64,000 nt of DNA from Nocardia sp. CC227C (GTDB taxonomy: Bacteria; Actinomycetota; Actinomycetes; Mycobacteriales; Mycobacteriaceae): positions 1 through 64,000 of the forward strand of contig NZ_JASITE010000014.1 in assembly GCF_030767025.1 (NCBI RefSeq), given 5' to 3'. A model generated the notes under the pieces. That model saw only the letters and a list, made by a program, of their open reading frames with translations. It searched no databases and was not told the DNA's origin. Positions 51,829 to 60,422 of the stretch are shown one piece after another; position 1 is the first letter of the stretch; every line of letters starts with the position of its first letter. The translations under genes were made by a program, and so were the position numbers.

Positions 51829-51872
51829 TCATCGCGACACAACTCCGGGTTCCCGGAGCCTGTTGACGAAGC

Positions 51873-51907
51873 AGCCAACGGGGAGGCTTAGAATCTCCTC
51901 GTTGGCT
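51873..51907 (+). terminator. 13-bp stem hairpin in the pnp leader
   Basis: AGCCAACGGGGAG and CTCCTCGTTGGCT pair over 13 bp with one G-U pair and a 9-base loop. The loop contains the TAGAAT box of the candidate pnp promoter. It may end rpsO transcripts or act as an RNase III-type processing site. Confidence 0.6.
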
Positions 51908-51912
51908 ATTCG

Positions 51913-51935
51913 TGCATGCGGCCGCGTCGCATGCA
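51913..51935 (+). promoter_or_regulatory. Second hairpin in the pnp leader
   Basis: TGCATGCG (51913-51920) and CGCATGCA (51928-51935) are perfect 8-bp arms around GCCGCGT, five bases after the first hairpin. The two together look like a structured mRNA leader. Confidence 0.5.
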
Positions 51936-52197
51936 TGACCAACGCACAGCCGTATGCACCCGTCGCGTGGCGTCGGTCTTCGGTAGTGGCTCTTCGGTGC
52001 GCCGCACTCGCGCGGCCCGGAGGGCTTCGATCGATGACCGCCTCCGCGTCGCCGTATCCAAGGGGATATCGGCACGGGTGTGCGCGCTGCCGCCAGGAGG
52101 CTGCGGCGTGTCCACGCCGGGTACGGCTGACGATGCCGGATCGCGCGCTGACCTAGCGCACGCGGGTCCGGCGAGACGAGAGGTTGAGAGAAGAACA

Positions 52198-54450
52198 ATG
52201 ACAGAGACTGTGACAACCGGTTCCGCCGCCGAGGTCGAGCCCGGCGTTTTCGAATCCGTGGCGCTCATCGACAACGGTGAGTTCGGCACCCGCACCGTCC
52301 GCTTCGAGACCGGCCGCCTGGCCAAGCAGGCCGCCGGTTCCGTCGTCGCCTACCTGGACGACGAGACCATGCTGCTGTCGGCCACCACCGCGGGCAAGCA
52401 CCCCAAGGACCAGTTCGACTTCTTCCCGCTGACGGTGGACGTCGAGGAGCGGATGTACGCCGCGGGCCGCATCCCCGGTTCGTTCTTCCGCCGTGAGGGC
52501 CGCCCGTCCACCGACGCCATCCTGACCTGCCGCCTGATCGACCGGCCGCTGCGCCCGTCCTTCGTCGACGGCCTGCGCAACGAGATCCAGGTCGTGGTGA
52601 CCGTCATGTCACTCGATCCCAAGGATCTGTACGACGTGGTGGCGATCAATGCCGCGTCGGCGTCCACCCAGCTTTCCGGGCTGCCGTTCTCCGGCCCGGT
52701 CGGCGGTGTGCGGGTGGCCCTCATCGAGGGCCGGTGGGTCGCGTTCCCGACCGTGGAGCAGCTGGAGAAGGCCGTGTTCGACATGGTCGTCGCCGGTCGC
52801 GTGGTCGAGTCCGGCGATGTGGCCATCATGATGGTCGAGGCCGAGGCCACCGACAATGTGCTCGCGCTGATCGACGAGGGCGCGCAGGCCCCCACCGAAG
52901 CCGTGGTGGCCGAGGGGCTCGAGGCCGCCAAGCCGTTCATCGCCCGGCTGTGCAAGGCGCAGCAGGACCTGGCCGCCCTGGCCGCCAAGGAGACCGAGGA
53001 GTTCCCGCTCTTCCCGCCCTATCAGCAGGACGTGTTCGAGGCCGTCGAGGGCACCGCCAAGCGTGAGCTGAACGAGGCGATGTCCATCGCGGCCAAGCAG
53101 GAGCGCGAGGAGAAGATCGACGAGATCAAGCTCGCGGTGCTGTCCAGCCTGGCCGAGGACTTCGAGGGTCGCGAGAAGGAGATCGGCGCGGCCTTCCGCT
53201 CGGTCACCAAGAAGCTGGTGCGCCAGCGCATCCTGTCCGACGGCTTCCGTATCGACGGTCGCGGGCTGGCCGATATCCGCGCCCTGTCCGCTGAGGTCGC
53301 CGTGGTGCCGCGGGCCCACGGCTCGGCGCTGTTCGAGCGTGGCGAGACCCAGATCCTGGGGGTCACCACCCTCGATATGGTGAAGCTGGCGCAGCAGATC
53401 GACTCGCTCGGTCCGGAGACCTCCAAGCGCTACATGCACCACTACAACTTCCCGCCGTTCTCCACCGGCGAGACCGGTCGCGTGGGTTCGCCCAAGCGCC
53501 GCGAGATCGGTCACGGCGCGCTCGCCGAGCGGGCCTTGGTGCCGGTGCTGCCGTCGCAGGAGGAGTTCCCCTACGCCATTCGCCAGGTGTCGGAGGCGCT
53601 GAGCTCCAACGGCTCCACCTCCATGGGCTCGGTGTGCGCCTCCACCCTGTCCCTGCTGAACGCCGGTGTGCCGCTGAAGGCTCCGGTGGCCGGTATCGCC
53701 ATGGGCCTGGTGTCGGACACCGTCAAGAACGACAAGGGCGAGGACGAGGTCCGCTACGTGGCCCTCACCGACATCCTCGGTGCCGAGGATGCCTTCGGCG
53801 ATATGGACTTCAAGGTCGCCGGTACCCCCGACTTCGTGACCGCCCTGCAGCTCGACACCAAGCTGGACGGCATTCCGTCGCAGGTCCTCGCGGGTGCGCT
53901 GAACCAGGCGAAGGATGCTCGCCTCACCATCCTGGACGTGATGGCCGAGGCCATCAACACCCCGGACGAGATGAGCCCCTACGCCCCGCGCGTCACCGCC
54001 ATCAAGATCCCGGTGGACAAGATCGGCGAGGTGATCGGACCCAAGGGCAAGGTCATCAACCAGATCACCGAGGACACCGGCGCGAATATCTCCATCGAGG
54101 ACGACGGCACCGTGTACGTCGGCGCGACCGACGGCCCGTCCGCGCAGGCCGCCATCGACGCCATCAACGCCATCGCCAACCCGCAGCTGCCGAAGGTCGG
54201 CGAGCGCTTCCTGGGCACGGTCGTGAAGACCACCGCCTTCGGCGCGTTCGTCTCGCTGCTGCCGGGCCGCGACGGTCTGGTGCACATCTCCAAGCTGGGC
54301 AACGGCAAGCGGGTCGCGAAGGTCGAGGACGTGGTGAACGTCGGCGACAAGATCCGGGTGGAGATCGCGGATATCGACAACCGCGGCAAGATCTCCCTGG
54401 TGCCGGTCGAGGAGGAGTCCGAGGCGGCGGCCCCGGCCGACGCGGAGTAA
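52198..54450 (+). CDS. pnp: Polyribonucleotide nucleotidyltransferase (PNPase)
   Basis: PNPase degrades RNA 3' to 5' with phosphate and also makes guanosine pentaphosphate in actinomycetes (GpsI). The 750-residue protein has two RNase PH domains (FETGRLAKQAAGSVVAYLDDETMLLSA; GSALFERGETQILGVTTLDM; SSNGSTSMGSVCASTLSLLNAGVP). A KH domain (IKIPVDKIGEVIGPKGKVINQI) and an S1 domain (GTVVKTTAFGAFVSLLPGRDGLVHISKL) follow. ATG 52198 is chosen because the family begins there; the longer frame from 51916 runs through the leader. A strong hairpin follows the stop. Confidence 0.97.
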   Translation: MTETVTTGSAAEVEPGVFESVALIDNGEFGTRTVRFETGRLAKQAAGSVVAYLDDETMLLSATTAGKHPKDQFDFFPLTVDVEERMYAAGRIPGSFFRREGRPSTDAILTCRLIDRPLRPSFVDGLRNEIQVVVTVMSLDPKDLYDVVAINAASASTQLSGLPFSGPVGGVRVALIEGRWVAFPTVEQLEKAVFDMVVAGRVVESGDVAIMMVEAEATDNVLALIDEGAQAPTEAVVAEGLEAAKPFIARLCKAQQDLAALAAKETEEFPLFPPYQQDVFEAVEGTAKRELNEAMSIAAKQEREEKIDEIKLAVLSSLAEDFEGREKEIGAAFRSVTKKLVRQRILSDGFRIDGRGLADIRALSAEVAVVPRAHGSALFERGETQILGVTTLDMVKLAQQIDSLGPETSKRYMHHYNFPPFSTGETGRVGSPKRREIGHGALAERALVPVLPSQEEFPYAIRQVSEALSSNGSTSMGSVCASTLSLLNAGVPLKAPVAGIAMGLVSDTVKNDKGEDEVRYVALTDILGAEDAFGDMDFKVAGTPDFVTALQLDTKLDGIPSQVLAGALNQAKDARLTILDVMAEAINTPDEMSPYAPRVTAIKIPVDKIGEVIGPKGKVINQITEDTGANISIEDDGTVYVGATDGPSAQAAIDAINAIANPQLPKVGERFLGTVVKTTAFGAFVSLLPGRDGLVHISKLGNGKRVAKVEDVVNVGDKIRVEIADIDNRGKISLVPVEEESEAAAPADAE

Positions 54451-54472
54451 CCTTCGGCCGTCCGTAACGCGC

Positions 54473-54511
54473 GGTGGCCCCTCACTCCGATAATCGGGGT
54501 GAGGGGCCACC
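54473..54511 (+). terminator. Strong terminator after pnp
   Basis: GGTGGCCCCTCACTCCGAT and ATCGGGGTGAGGGGCCACC form a 19-bp stem with a single T-G wobble and essentially no loop beyond the central A/T bases. GGATTTTC follows, giving a short T-run. This is the strongest factor-independent terminator in the window. Confidence 0.85.
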
Positions 54512-54577
54512 GGATTTTCATTGCCGGGTTTCATTGCCTCGGATGCCATCGTGTGGTCAACATGCTGTGTGGGAAAC

Positions 54578-55945
54578 ATGGTTCGGAAGAAGGACACTCC
54601 ACTGTCGGGTAGCAAAGCCCCTTCGCTGCGGCTCTCCACCACCGAAGCGCCGCTGGCGGATACCGGTGTGCGCAAGACCGTACTGCCCGGCGGGCTCCGG
54701 GTCGTCACCGAACATGTGCCCGGGGTGCGCTCGGCCTCCATCGGAGTGTGGGTCGGCGTCGGCTCGCGCGACGAGGGGCCCACCGTGGCCGGGGCGGCGC
54801 ACTTCCTCGAACATCTGCTGTTCAAGGCGACGCCCTCGCGCTCGGCCCTCGATATCGCCCAGGCCATGGATGCGGTCGGCGGTGAACTCAACGCGTTCAC
54901 CGCCAAGGAGCAGACCTGCTACTACGCACACGTCATCGACGAGGATCTGCCGCTGGCGGTCGATCTGGTCTCCGATGTGGTGCTGCGCGGGCTGTGCCGT
55001 GCCGAGGACGTGGCCGTCGAGCGGCAGGTGGTGCTCGAGGAGATCGCCATGCGCGACGACGACCCCGAGGACATCGTGGGCGACACCTTCCTGTCGGCGC
55101 TGTTCGGCGACCACCCCGTCGGCCGCCCGGTCATCGGATCCATCGAGACCGTCGAAGCCATGCAGGCCCACCAGCTGCATTCGTTCCATCTGCGCCGCTA
55201 CCGGCCCGACCGGATGGTGGTGGCGGTGGCGGGCAATGTCGAACACGAGCACACCGTCGAATTGGTGCACCGCGCCTTCGCCGACCGGCTCGAACCCGGT
55301 CGGGATCCGGCCCCGCGCCGGGAGGGCAGATTCCGGCCGCGCGGCGCCCCCGAACTGCACCGCATGTACCGCGACAGCGAACAGGCGCACCTGGTGTTCG
55401 GTACCCGGGCCTTCGGCCGCCACGAGGGCGAGAAGCGCTGGCCGCTGTCGGTGCTCAACACGGTGCTCGGCGGTGGCCTGAGTTCGCGGCTGTTCCAGCG
55501 CATTCGCGAGGAGCACGGGCTGGCGTACTCGGTGTACTCGAGTGTGGACACCTTCGCCGACACCGGGGCGTTCTCGGTGTACCTCGGCTGCCAGCCCGAA
55601 AATCTCGGCAAGGTGGCGGCTTTGGCGCGCGGCGTGCTCGAGGAAGTGGCCGCCGACGGCATCACCGACGCCGAATGCGCCCGCGCCAAGGGGTCGCTGC
55701 GCGGTGGACTGGTGCTCGGCCTGGAGGACTCCGGCTCGCGCATGAACCGCATCGGCCGCAGCGAACTCAGCTACGGCAATCACCGCAGCGTTTCCGAAAC
55801 CCTCGCCCGCATAGACGAAGTCACCACCGACGAGGTGTCCGCCATCGCCCGCACGCTGTTCTCCCGCCCGTTCGGCGCGGCGGTGGCGGGTCCGTACCGG
55901 CGCACCCGTGATCTGCCCGCGGCGGTCCGCCGCCTGGTCGGATAG
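54578..55945 (+). CDS. pepR: M16-family zinc protease (PepR type)
   Basis: A 455-residue pitrilysin-like protease. The inverted zinc motif is HFLEH (His75, Glu78, His79), with the distal Glu in VLEEIAMRDDDPED. The C-terminal half has GGLSSRLFQRIREEHGLAYSVYSS and GSLRGGLVLGLEDSGSRM. It reads like M. tuberculosis PepR (Rv2782c), also downstream of pnp. The physiological substrate is not established. ATG 54578 gives a short variable N-terminus; GGGAA upstream is a weak ribosome-binding site. Confidence 0.93.
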   Translation: MVRKKDTPLSGSKAPSLRLSTTEAPLADTGVRKTVLPGGLRVVTEHVPGVRSASIGVWVGVGSRDEGPTVAGAAHFLEHLLFKATPSRSALDIAQAMDAVGGELNAFTAKEQTCYYAHVIDEDLPLAVDLVSDVVLRGLCRAEDVAVERQVVLEEIAMRDDDPEDIVGDTFLSALFGDHPVGRPVIGSIETVEAMQAHQLHSFHLRRYRPDRMVVAVAGNVEHEHTVELVHRAFADRLEPGRDPAPRREGRFRPRGAPELHRMYRDSEQAHLVFGTRAFGRHEGEKRWPLSVLNTVLGGGLSSRLFQRIREEHGLAYSVYSSVDTFADTGAFSVYLGCQPENLGKVAALARGVLEEVAADGITDAECARAKGSLRGGLVLGLEDSGSRMNRIGRSELSYGNHRSVSETLARIDEVTTDEVSAIARTLFSRPFGAAVAGPYRRTRDLPAAVRRLVG

Positions 55946-56078
55946 CCCGCCCGGATCGGTTCGGCTACCTTCCGGCGGCACGCGTGCGAGACTGTCGGCG
56001 GTTGTCGGCCGGGTGCCGCTGCCCACCGGTCGCGGGCAGGCTAGTCTCTGCGGCTGGAGTGCTTTGATCGGGAGAGGG

Positions 56079-57785
56079 ATGAACGACACCTCGCAGGTGC
56101 TGGAAAGAGCGCGTGCCGCAAGTGATCTCGGGCGGCTGGAAGAGGCTCGGCGGATTGTCGGCGACGCGTTGGAGGACGCACCGCACGATCCGGAACTGTT
56201 GACTTCGATGGCCGATATCGCCTATCGGCTGAATCGGGTGGATGAGGCGCTACGGATGGTCGGCTTGGCCATCGCGGCCGACCCCGATCGCGTGGAGCCG
56301 CATCTGACGGCGGCGTTGGCGTTCGAGGCGTCGGCGCGGTGGGATGAGGCGATTCGGCATGCGCGGGTTGCCGTTTCGCTCGCGCCGGAGAGCGCGAACG
56401 CGCTGCTCACGGTGGCGGGGGTGATCGCGCGGAAGTTCGGGCCGAGTGAGGCCGAGCGCTCCGAGGCGCGGACCGCCGTGGTGCGGGCGCTGCGGATCGC
56501 GCCGACCGCCGACACCCATGCCGCGGCGGCCGAGGTGGAACTCGAGTTCTCCGACCGCATCGCGGCGGCCGAGCATGTCGAGGACGGGCTGGCGCTGAAC
56601 TCGCTGCACCCGGACCTGCTTGTGCTGCAAGCGCGCTTGCAGGCGTGGCGCGGGGGTCCCGTGGGTGTGCTGCGCGGGCTGCTCGCCTCGCGGCCGGACC
56701 ATCTGCCCGCGCGCCAGACACTGTCCGCCCGCACCTGGCGGGGACTGCTGCGGCTGGCCGAATGGGTGTGGGCGTGCGCGGGAATCGCCGCGCTGGCGTC
56801 GATCTGGCTGCCGCCGGCGGGACTGCTGGGACTGCTGCCGGTATTGCTCGCGGTGATTCCGGTGGCCTGGTTCGTGGTGTACCGGATGCTGCGGCGACAG
56901 CTGCCCGAGGGGTACCTGAAGCGGCGGATCAGCGCCCGGCCCGGAGCGCTCGCCGGACTCGTGACCCTGGTGGTGGCCGCGCTCATGGCCGGGTACGGGG
57001 GCGTGCTGCTGGCCACCGGCCACGAGGCGGCAGAGGTGCACGACGCCCAGGTGCTGCTGGTGGCCGCGGCGGTCGGCGCGGGTGTCGGCCATGTGCTGAT
57101 CTTCCTGGCGTGGTTGCGGCGCAAGGGCGGCGAGGAGGACGCGCTGGGCAGCTACCCCTACGCGGCCAGGGGATTTCTCGTCGTGCTCGTCGGCGGCCTG
57201 GTGGGCGTTGGCGCGGTCGCGGGTCTGGCCCGGTGGTCGCGGCAGCCCGACGCCGCCTGGGCGCTGGCCGCCGTGGTCAGCGCGGTGGCGCTCACCCTCG
57301 CCATGGAAACCCTTGTCACACTGCTGGTTCAGGCCCGCCGTCGCCGCCTGCGCCGCCTCGCGGCCATGCTCGCGGTCCTCATCGCCCCCGTGATCGTGGC
57401 GGCGGCCGCGGCCTTCTGGTGGACCGCCGGACACACCGCCGCGGCCGACTACCGCGGCACCGACCCGGACCCGGTACCGGTCACCCCGGCGGTGACCCCC
57501 GCACCGACGACCACCACCTCGGCCACCCCGACGGCCACCCAGGCTCCCCCGCCCGCCGAGCAGGTGGCACCCGCCCCGGACGCCCCGCCCCCCGGCGAGC
57601 CGGTCCCGCCCCCGCCCGGCGAGCCGGTCCCACCGCCCCCGGGCGAACCGGTCCCACCGCCCCCGGGCGAGCCCGCCCCGCCGCCACCCGCGGAACCGGC
57701 ACCCCCGGCCCCGGAGCCCGCCCCGCCCGCGGACGTGCCGCCTCCACCGGCCCCCGTGGAGGGGGAAGTGCCGCCCCCGGCGTAG
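56079..57785 (+). CDS. TPR-containing multi-pass membrane protein with Pro-rich tail
   Basis: A 568-residue protein from ATG 56079 behind GGAGAGGG. Residues 1-190 are tetratricopeptide-like helix pairs (ARAASDLGRLEEARRIVGDALEDAPHDPELL and repeats). From about 225 to 460 there are about six hydrophobic segments. The last 95 residues are Thr/Pro-rich, with tandem PPPGEPVPP units that should lie outside the membrane or in the cell wall space. No enzyme motif is seen. It may assemble a surface complex. Confidence 0.75.
   Translation: MNDTSQVLERARAASDLGRLEEARRIVGDALEDAPHDPELLTSMADIAYRLNRVDEALRMVGLAIAADPDRVEPHLTAALAFEASARWDEAIRHARVAVSLAPESANALLTVAGVIARKFGPSEAERSEARTAVVRALRIAPTADTHAAAAEVELEFSDRIAAAEHVEDGLALNSLHPDLLVLQARLQAWRGGPVGVLRGLLASRPDHLPARQTLSARTWRGLLRLAEWVWACAGIAALASIWLPPAGLLGLLPVLLAVIPVAWFVVYRMLRRQLPEGYLKRRISARPGALAGLVTLVVAALMAGYGGVLLATGHEAAEVHDAQVLLVAAAVGAGVGHVLIFLAWLRRKGGEEDALGSYPYAARGFLVVLVGGLVGVGAVAGLARWSRQPDAAWALAAVVSAVALTLAMETLVTLLVQARRRRLRRLAAMLAVLIAPVIVAAAAAFWWTAGHTAAADYRGTDPDPVPVTPAVTPAPTTTTSATPTATQAPPPAEQVAPAPDAPPPGEPVPPPPGEPVPPPPGEPVPPPPGEPAPPPPAEPAPPAPEPAPPADVPPPPAPVEGEVPPPA
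57570..57785 (+). repeat. Proline-rich coding repeat at the end of the TPR membrane protein
   Basis: Nearly identical units encoding PPPPGEPV repeat four times (about 57585-57680), followed by degenerate PAPEPAPP units. The DNA is accordingly a C-rich tandem repeat, prone to slippage and length variation between strains. Confidence 0.7.
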
Positions 57786-57795
57786 CGTCGCCCGC

Positions 57796-57833
57796 CCGCC
57801 CGTGCGCTCCGCTGACGCGGGGCACACGGGCGG
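57796..57833 (+). terminator. Hairpin after the TPR membrane protein gene
   Basis: CCGCCCGTG (57796-57804) and CACGGGCGG (57825-57833) pair perfectly, and the enclosed bases extend the stem imperfectly around TGAC. It starts 10 bases after the stop codon, as expected for a terminator. Confidence 0.65.
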
Positions 57834-58156
57834 AACAGCGTATGCCGCACGGGCCCGGCTTCGATCGCCCGCGCATCTCGGTCCTGCTCCGGTATTCGCC
57901 TGTGTCGCAGGCGATGGCGCATTTCCGGCCTCCGCTACCCACCGTGCGCAGCTGACTCGACCGCTGCGTGAAATGTGGGGGGCGATACGGCCGCCACTCG
58001 GCGCGCTGACAGACCCTGCCATGGCCTGGCGCTCCGGACGAGGGTCGACCGCGACCCGATCCTGTCGTCGCGCGTCCGGCACATCGCAGCGCGACGGCGC
58101 GCCGCCCGTCGCCGATCCGGTGCCGATATGGGCGGGGCTGTGTCCGCGGCCGATGG
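57834..58156. other. No recognisable gene between the terminator and the metallo-hydrolase gene
   Basis: About 320 bases with only shadow-type open frames on both strands. No repeat, promoter or RNA element was found with confidence. Confidence 0.4.
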
Positions 58157-58963
58157 CTATTCGTGCGCCGTGGTCTGCCGGGCCTGGAGTTGCCAGGGGT
58201 CGTGGGCGTTGAACAGGGTGACCTCGTCCGGGTGGGTGCGCACGAGTTCGCGCAGGCGGGCCTGGGTGCCGAGGCGGAGGTCGCGGTCGAATTCGGTGGA
58301 CTGCTGGAGGAGGTCGAGCAGCGGGTGCGGCTGGGGTGGGAGGTCCAGTTCGCGGTGGTAGAAGAAGGCGTCGCCGCAGTGCAGCAGCCAGTGGTCGTCG
58401 TGGCGGACCGCCACGCCCATATGTCCCGGGGTGTGGCCGCCGAGCGGGACCAGGCGGAAGTCCGGGCTCAGGCCCTGGACCGGCGACGAGGTGAAGCCGA
58501 ACCACTCGTCGCCGGGTTCGGGGGCGTAGCTCACCCATTTCGGTCCGTGCGCCCAGTGCGCGGGGCGGTACCGCCCGGCCGCGGATTCGGCCAGCGCCGT
58601 GGTCAATTCGGCGGCGTGGACGTGCACCCGCGCGTCCGGGAAGTCCGGCAGCCCACCGGAGTGGTCCACATCGAGGTGGGTGAGGATGATGTGGCCGACA
58701 TCGCCGGGGGAGTAGCCGAGCCGCTCGAGCTGGCGGATGGCGGTCTCCCGCTCGTCGAGTGCCGGTCGGGCGAAGGCGATCCAGTCGGGATCGAGGGTGC
58801 CCTCCGGATTCCGCACGTTCTCCAGCCCGAGCCCGGTCTCGATCAGCACCAGGTCGTCCTCGGTCTCCACCAGCAGGCAGTGGTTGACCGTGGCCGCCGG
58901 AGCCACGTCGTAGGTCGCTTCGATCTCGGCCATGGAGCCGCAGTTGAGGTGATGGATCTTCAT
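58157..58963 (-). CDS. Metallo-beta-lactamase-fold hydrolase
   Basis: A 268-residue MBL-fold protein. The metal motif is HLDVDHSGG (HxDxDH variant), with further ligands in LGGHTPGHMGV and LLHCGDAFFY and a C-terminal His in FNAHDPWQL. The HLDVDH form resembles the lactonase/AttM and glyoxalase-II-related groups; the substrate is unknown. ATG 58963 (MKIHHLNCGSM) is chosen because the longer frame crosses the MerR operator. It is divergent from the MerR gene. Confidence 0.88.
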   Translation of the reverse strand: MKIHHLNCGSMAEIEATYDVAPAATVNHCLLVETEDDLVLIETGLGLENVRNPEGTLDPDWIAFARPALDERETAIRQLERLGYSPGDVGHIILTHLDVDHSGGLPDFPDARVHVHAAELTTALAESAAGRYRPAHWAHGPKWVSYAPEPGDEWFGFTSSPVQGLSPDFRLVPLGGHTPGHMGVAVRHDDHWLLHCGDAFFYHRELDLPPQPHPLLDLLQQSTEFDRDLRLGTQARLRELVRTHPDEVTLFNAHDPWQLQARQTTAHE

Positions 58964-58976
58964 GGGCGCTAGTCTG

Positions 58977-59000
58977 TGACTTGAAGCGCGCTTCAAGTCA
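58977..59000. promoter_or_regulatory. 24-bp perfect palindrome, MerR-type operator
   Basis: The half TGACTTGAAGCG (58977-58988) is followed directly by its exact inverse CGCTTCAAGTCA (58989-59000). It fills the gap between the divergent hydrolase and MerR genes, ending 9 bases before the MerR start, and is the obvious binding site for the MerR protein. Confidence 0.75.
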
Positions 59001-59009
59001 AGGAGTGAT

Positions 59010-59438
59010 ATGTCCGAGGCCCTGTTGGATATCGCCGATGTCGCGGCCCGATCGGGGATGGCCGCCTCCGCCCTGCGCTACTACGAACAGCAGGGGCTCA
59101 TCGCGTCGGCGGGCCGCAACGGGCTGCGCCGCACCTACGAACCGGAGGTGGTGCCCCGGCTGGCGCTCATCGCCTGCGCCCGCCGTGCCGGTTTCACCAT
59201 CGCCGAGATCCACCATTTCCTGCGCGCCACCCCCGACGACACCGCGCTGCGCGCCCAACTGGTCCGCAAGGCACGGGACGTCGACGAGGACATCGCCCGG
59301 CTCACCCGCATGCGCGACGGTCTGCGGCATGCGGCCGTCTGCACGCACGCGCGGCTCGTCGACTGTCCGGAATTCACGCGCACCTTCGCGCCGCCGGGTG
59401 CGAAATCACCCGGCGGCGACGGCTGTTCGGACGACTAG
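59010..59438 (+). CDS. MerR-family regulator (SoxR-like)
   Basis: A 142-residue MerR protein. The winged helix is LLDIADVAARSGMAASALRYYEQQGLIASAGRNGLRRTYEPEVVPRLALIACARRAGFTIAEI and a dimerisation helix follows. The C-terminus has cysteines in VCTHARLVDCPEFTRTF and near the end (GCSDD). This recalls SoxR but without its CxxCxxxxxC cluster motif, so an Fe-S centre is doubtful. ATG 59010 follows AAGGAG. The stop overlaps the GNAT gene stop at CTAG. Confidence 0.88.
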   Translation: MSEALLDIADVAARSGMAASALRYYEQQGLIASAGRNGLRRTYEPEVVPRLALIACARRAGFTIAEIHHFLRATPDDTALRAQLVRKARDVDEDIARLTRMRDGLRHAAVCTHARLVDCPEFTRTFAPPGAKSPGGDGCSDD

Positions 59439-59944
59439 GCCAGCTCGCGCCGCATGGCGATGCGGGGCCAGCGGTCCAGGCCGACCTCGGCCTCGTGGGC
59501 GCGGATCTCCCGCAGTTCCGGGGTGAGCTCCGCATCGGGCACCCGGCGGAAGCCGAGCCGCTCGTAGTACGGTGCGTTCCAGGGCACTTCGAGAAATGTG
59601 GTGAGGCTCAGCGCGGCCAGCCCCCGCGCTCGGGCGAAGTCGGCCAACCGTTCGATCATGGTGCGCCCGATGCCGTGGTGGGCGAATTCGGGGAGGACCG
59701 AGACCTGGCAGATGTGTTCGGTGTCGTCCACCGGCCTGCTGACGAGGTACGCGACGGGCATGCCGTCGTCGTCCACGGTCACCCAGGCCCGGCCCGCGCG
59801 CAGGTGTGCGTCGAGGGTCTCGATGCTGGGCGGGTCGTCATCGGCGATCTCGAGCATGCCGAGGGTGCGGAAGGGCTCTCCGGCGGCGATCTCGATCTTC
59901 TGCAGCGTGGGCAGGTCCTCCGTCGTCGCGACGCGAATACGCAT
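59435..59944 (-). CDS. GNAT-family N-acetyltransferase
   Basis: A 169-residue GNAT protein: IRVATTEDLPTLQKIE at the start, ICQVSVLPEFAHHGIGRTMIERLADFARARG with the acetyl-CoA pyrophosphate loop (H-HGIGR), and WNAPYYERLGFRRVP as motif B. The acceptor is unknown. ATG 59944. It is convergent to the MerR gene with overlapping stops, and upstream-adjacent to the ArsR gene on the same strand (41-base gap). Confidence 0.9.
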   Translation of the reverse strand: MRIRVATTEDLPTLQKIEIAAGEPFRTLGMLEIADDDPPSIETLDAHLRAGRAWVTVDDDGMPVAYLVSRPVDDTEHICQVSVLPEFAHHGIGRTMIERLADFARARGLAALSLTTFLEVPWNAPYYERLGFRRVPDAELTPELREIRAHEAEVGLDRWPRIAMRRELA

Positions 59945-59985
59945 GAAACGACGGTAGCGCGGCAGGGGGTCCGATGGATGCAGGG

Positions 59986-60330
59986 TCAGCCGTCGGATCT
60001 GTACTGATTGTCGGTGCTGTCACCGGACCGGTTGGCGGCCCCGATCACGGCCTCGAGCAGGCCGGGCAGCGCCGCGCCGATCTCCGCGGTGCGCAGCCGG
60101 ACGAAGGTCTGGCCGTCCACGGATTCGCGGTCGGTGAGCCCGGCCTCGCGCAGGATCTTGAAATGGTGGGCCGCGGTCGATTTGCTGATGGAGTCGTAGA
60201 GCGCGCTACAGCGCAGCGGTTCGCCCGCGGTGCCGAGCCGGCGCACCATCTCCAGGCGAATCGGGTCCTGGAGCGCGCCGAGCACCGTGGACAGCGGCGC
60301 CACGGCGGGCTTCACATCGGTGTCGGACAT
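59986..60330 (-). CDS. ArsR-family repressor
   Basis: A 114-residue winged-helix protein: LGALQDPIRLEMVRRLGTAGEPLRCSALYDSISKSTAAHHFKILREAGLTDRESVDGQTFVRLR. There is no clear Cys metal site; this subgroup often senses organic ligands or redox state. ATG 60330 is 93 bases from the divergent MFS gene, with an almost perfect large inverted repeat between, so it probably represses the pump and itself. Confidence 0.92.
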   Translation of the reverse strand: MSDTDVKPAVAPLSTVLGALQDPIRLEMVRRLGTAGEPLRCSALYDSISKSTAAHHFKILREAGLTDRESVDGQTFVRLRTAEIGAALPGLLEAVIGAANRSGDSTDNQYRSDG

Positions 60331-60352
60331 GAGCTACCTCACTCGCAGACAG

Positions 60353-60403
60353 GTTTGACGATCATCGAACCCCGAGTATGGTCAGGTTCGATCACAGTCA
60401 AAC
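60353..60403. promoter_or_regulatory. Long inverted repeat, ArsR-type operator
   Basis: GTTTGACGATCATCGAACC (60353-60371) and GGTTCGATCACAGTCAAAC (60385-60403) are inverted 19-bp arms with 16 matching positions and a 13-base spacer. Each arm is itself a rough palindrome around GATC. This fits two ArsR dimers covering both divergent promoters. Confidence 0.7.
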
Positions 60404-60422
60404 TTACCTGATGGAGAGTTCG

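Larger units (their letters stand above)
51829..52197 (+). promoter_or_regulatory. rpsO-pnp leader region
   Basis: This 369-base stretch has no gene I can support. It contains a short CTCCGG/CCGGAG hairpin right after rpsO, the two hairpins listed separately, and a possible promoter: TTGACG (51863-51868) and TAGAAT (51889-51894) with a long 20-base spacer. In E. coli the pnp leader is cut by RNase III and the enzyme autoregulates; a comparable control is possible here. Confidence 0.5.

Noticed and set aside
57802..58212. 136-residue frame across the gap after the TPR gene
   Set aside because: It runs through a terminator hairpin and into the antisense of the metallo-hydrolase, without recognisable motifs.
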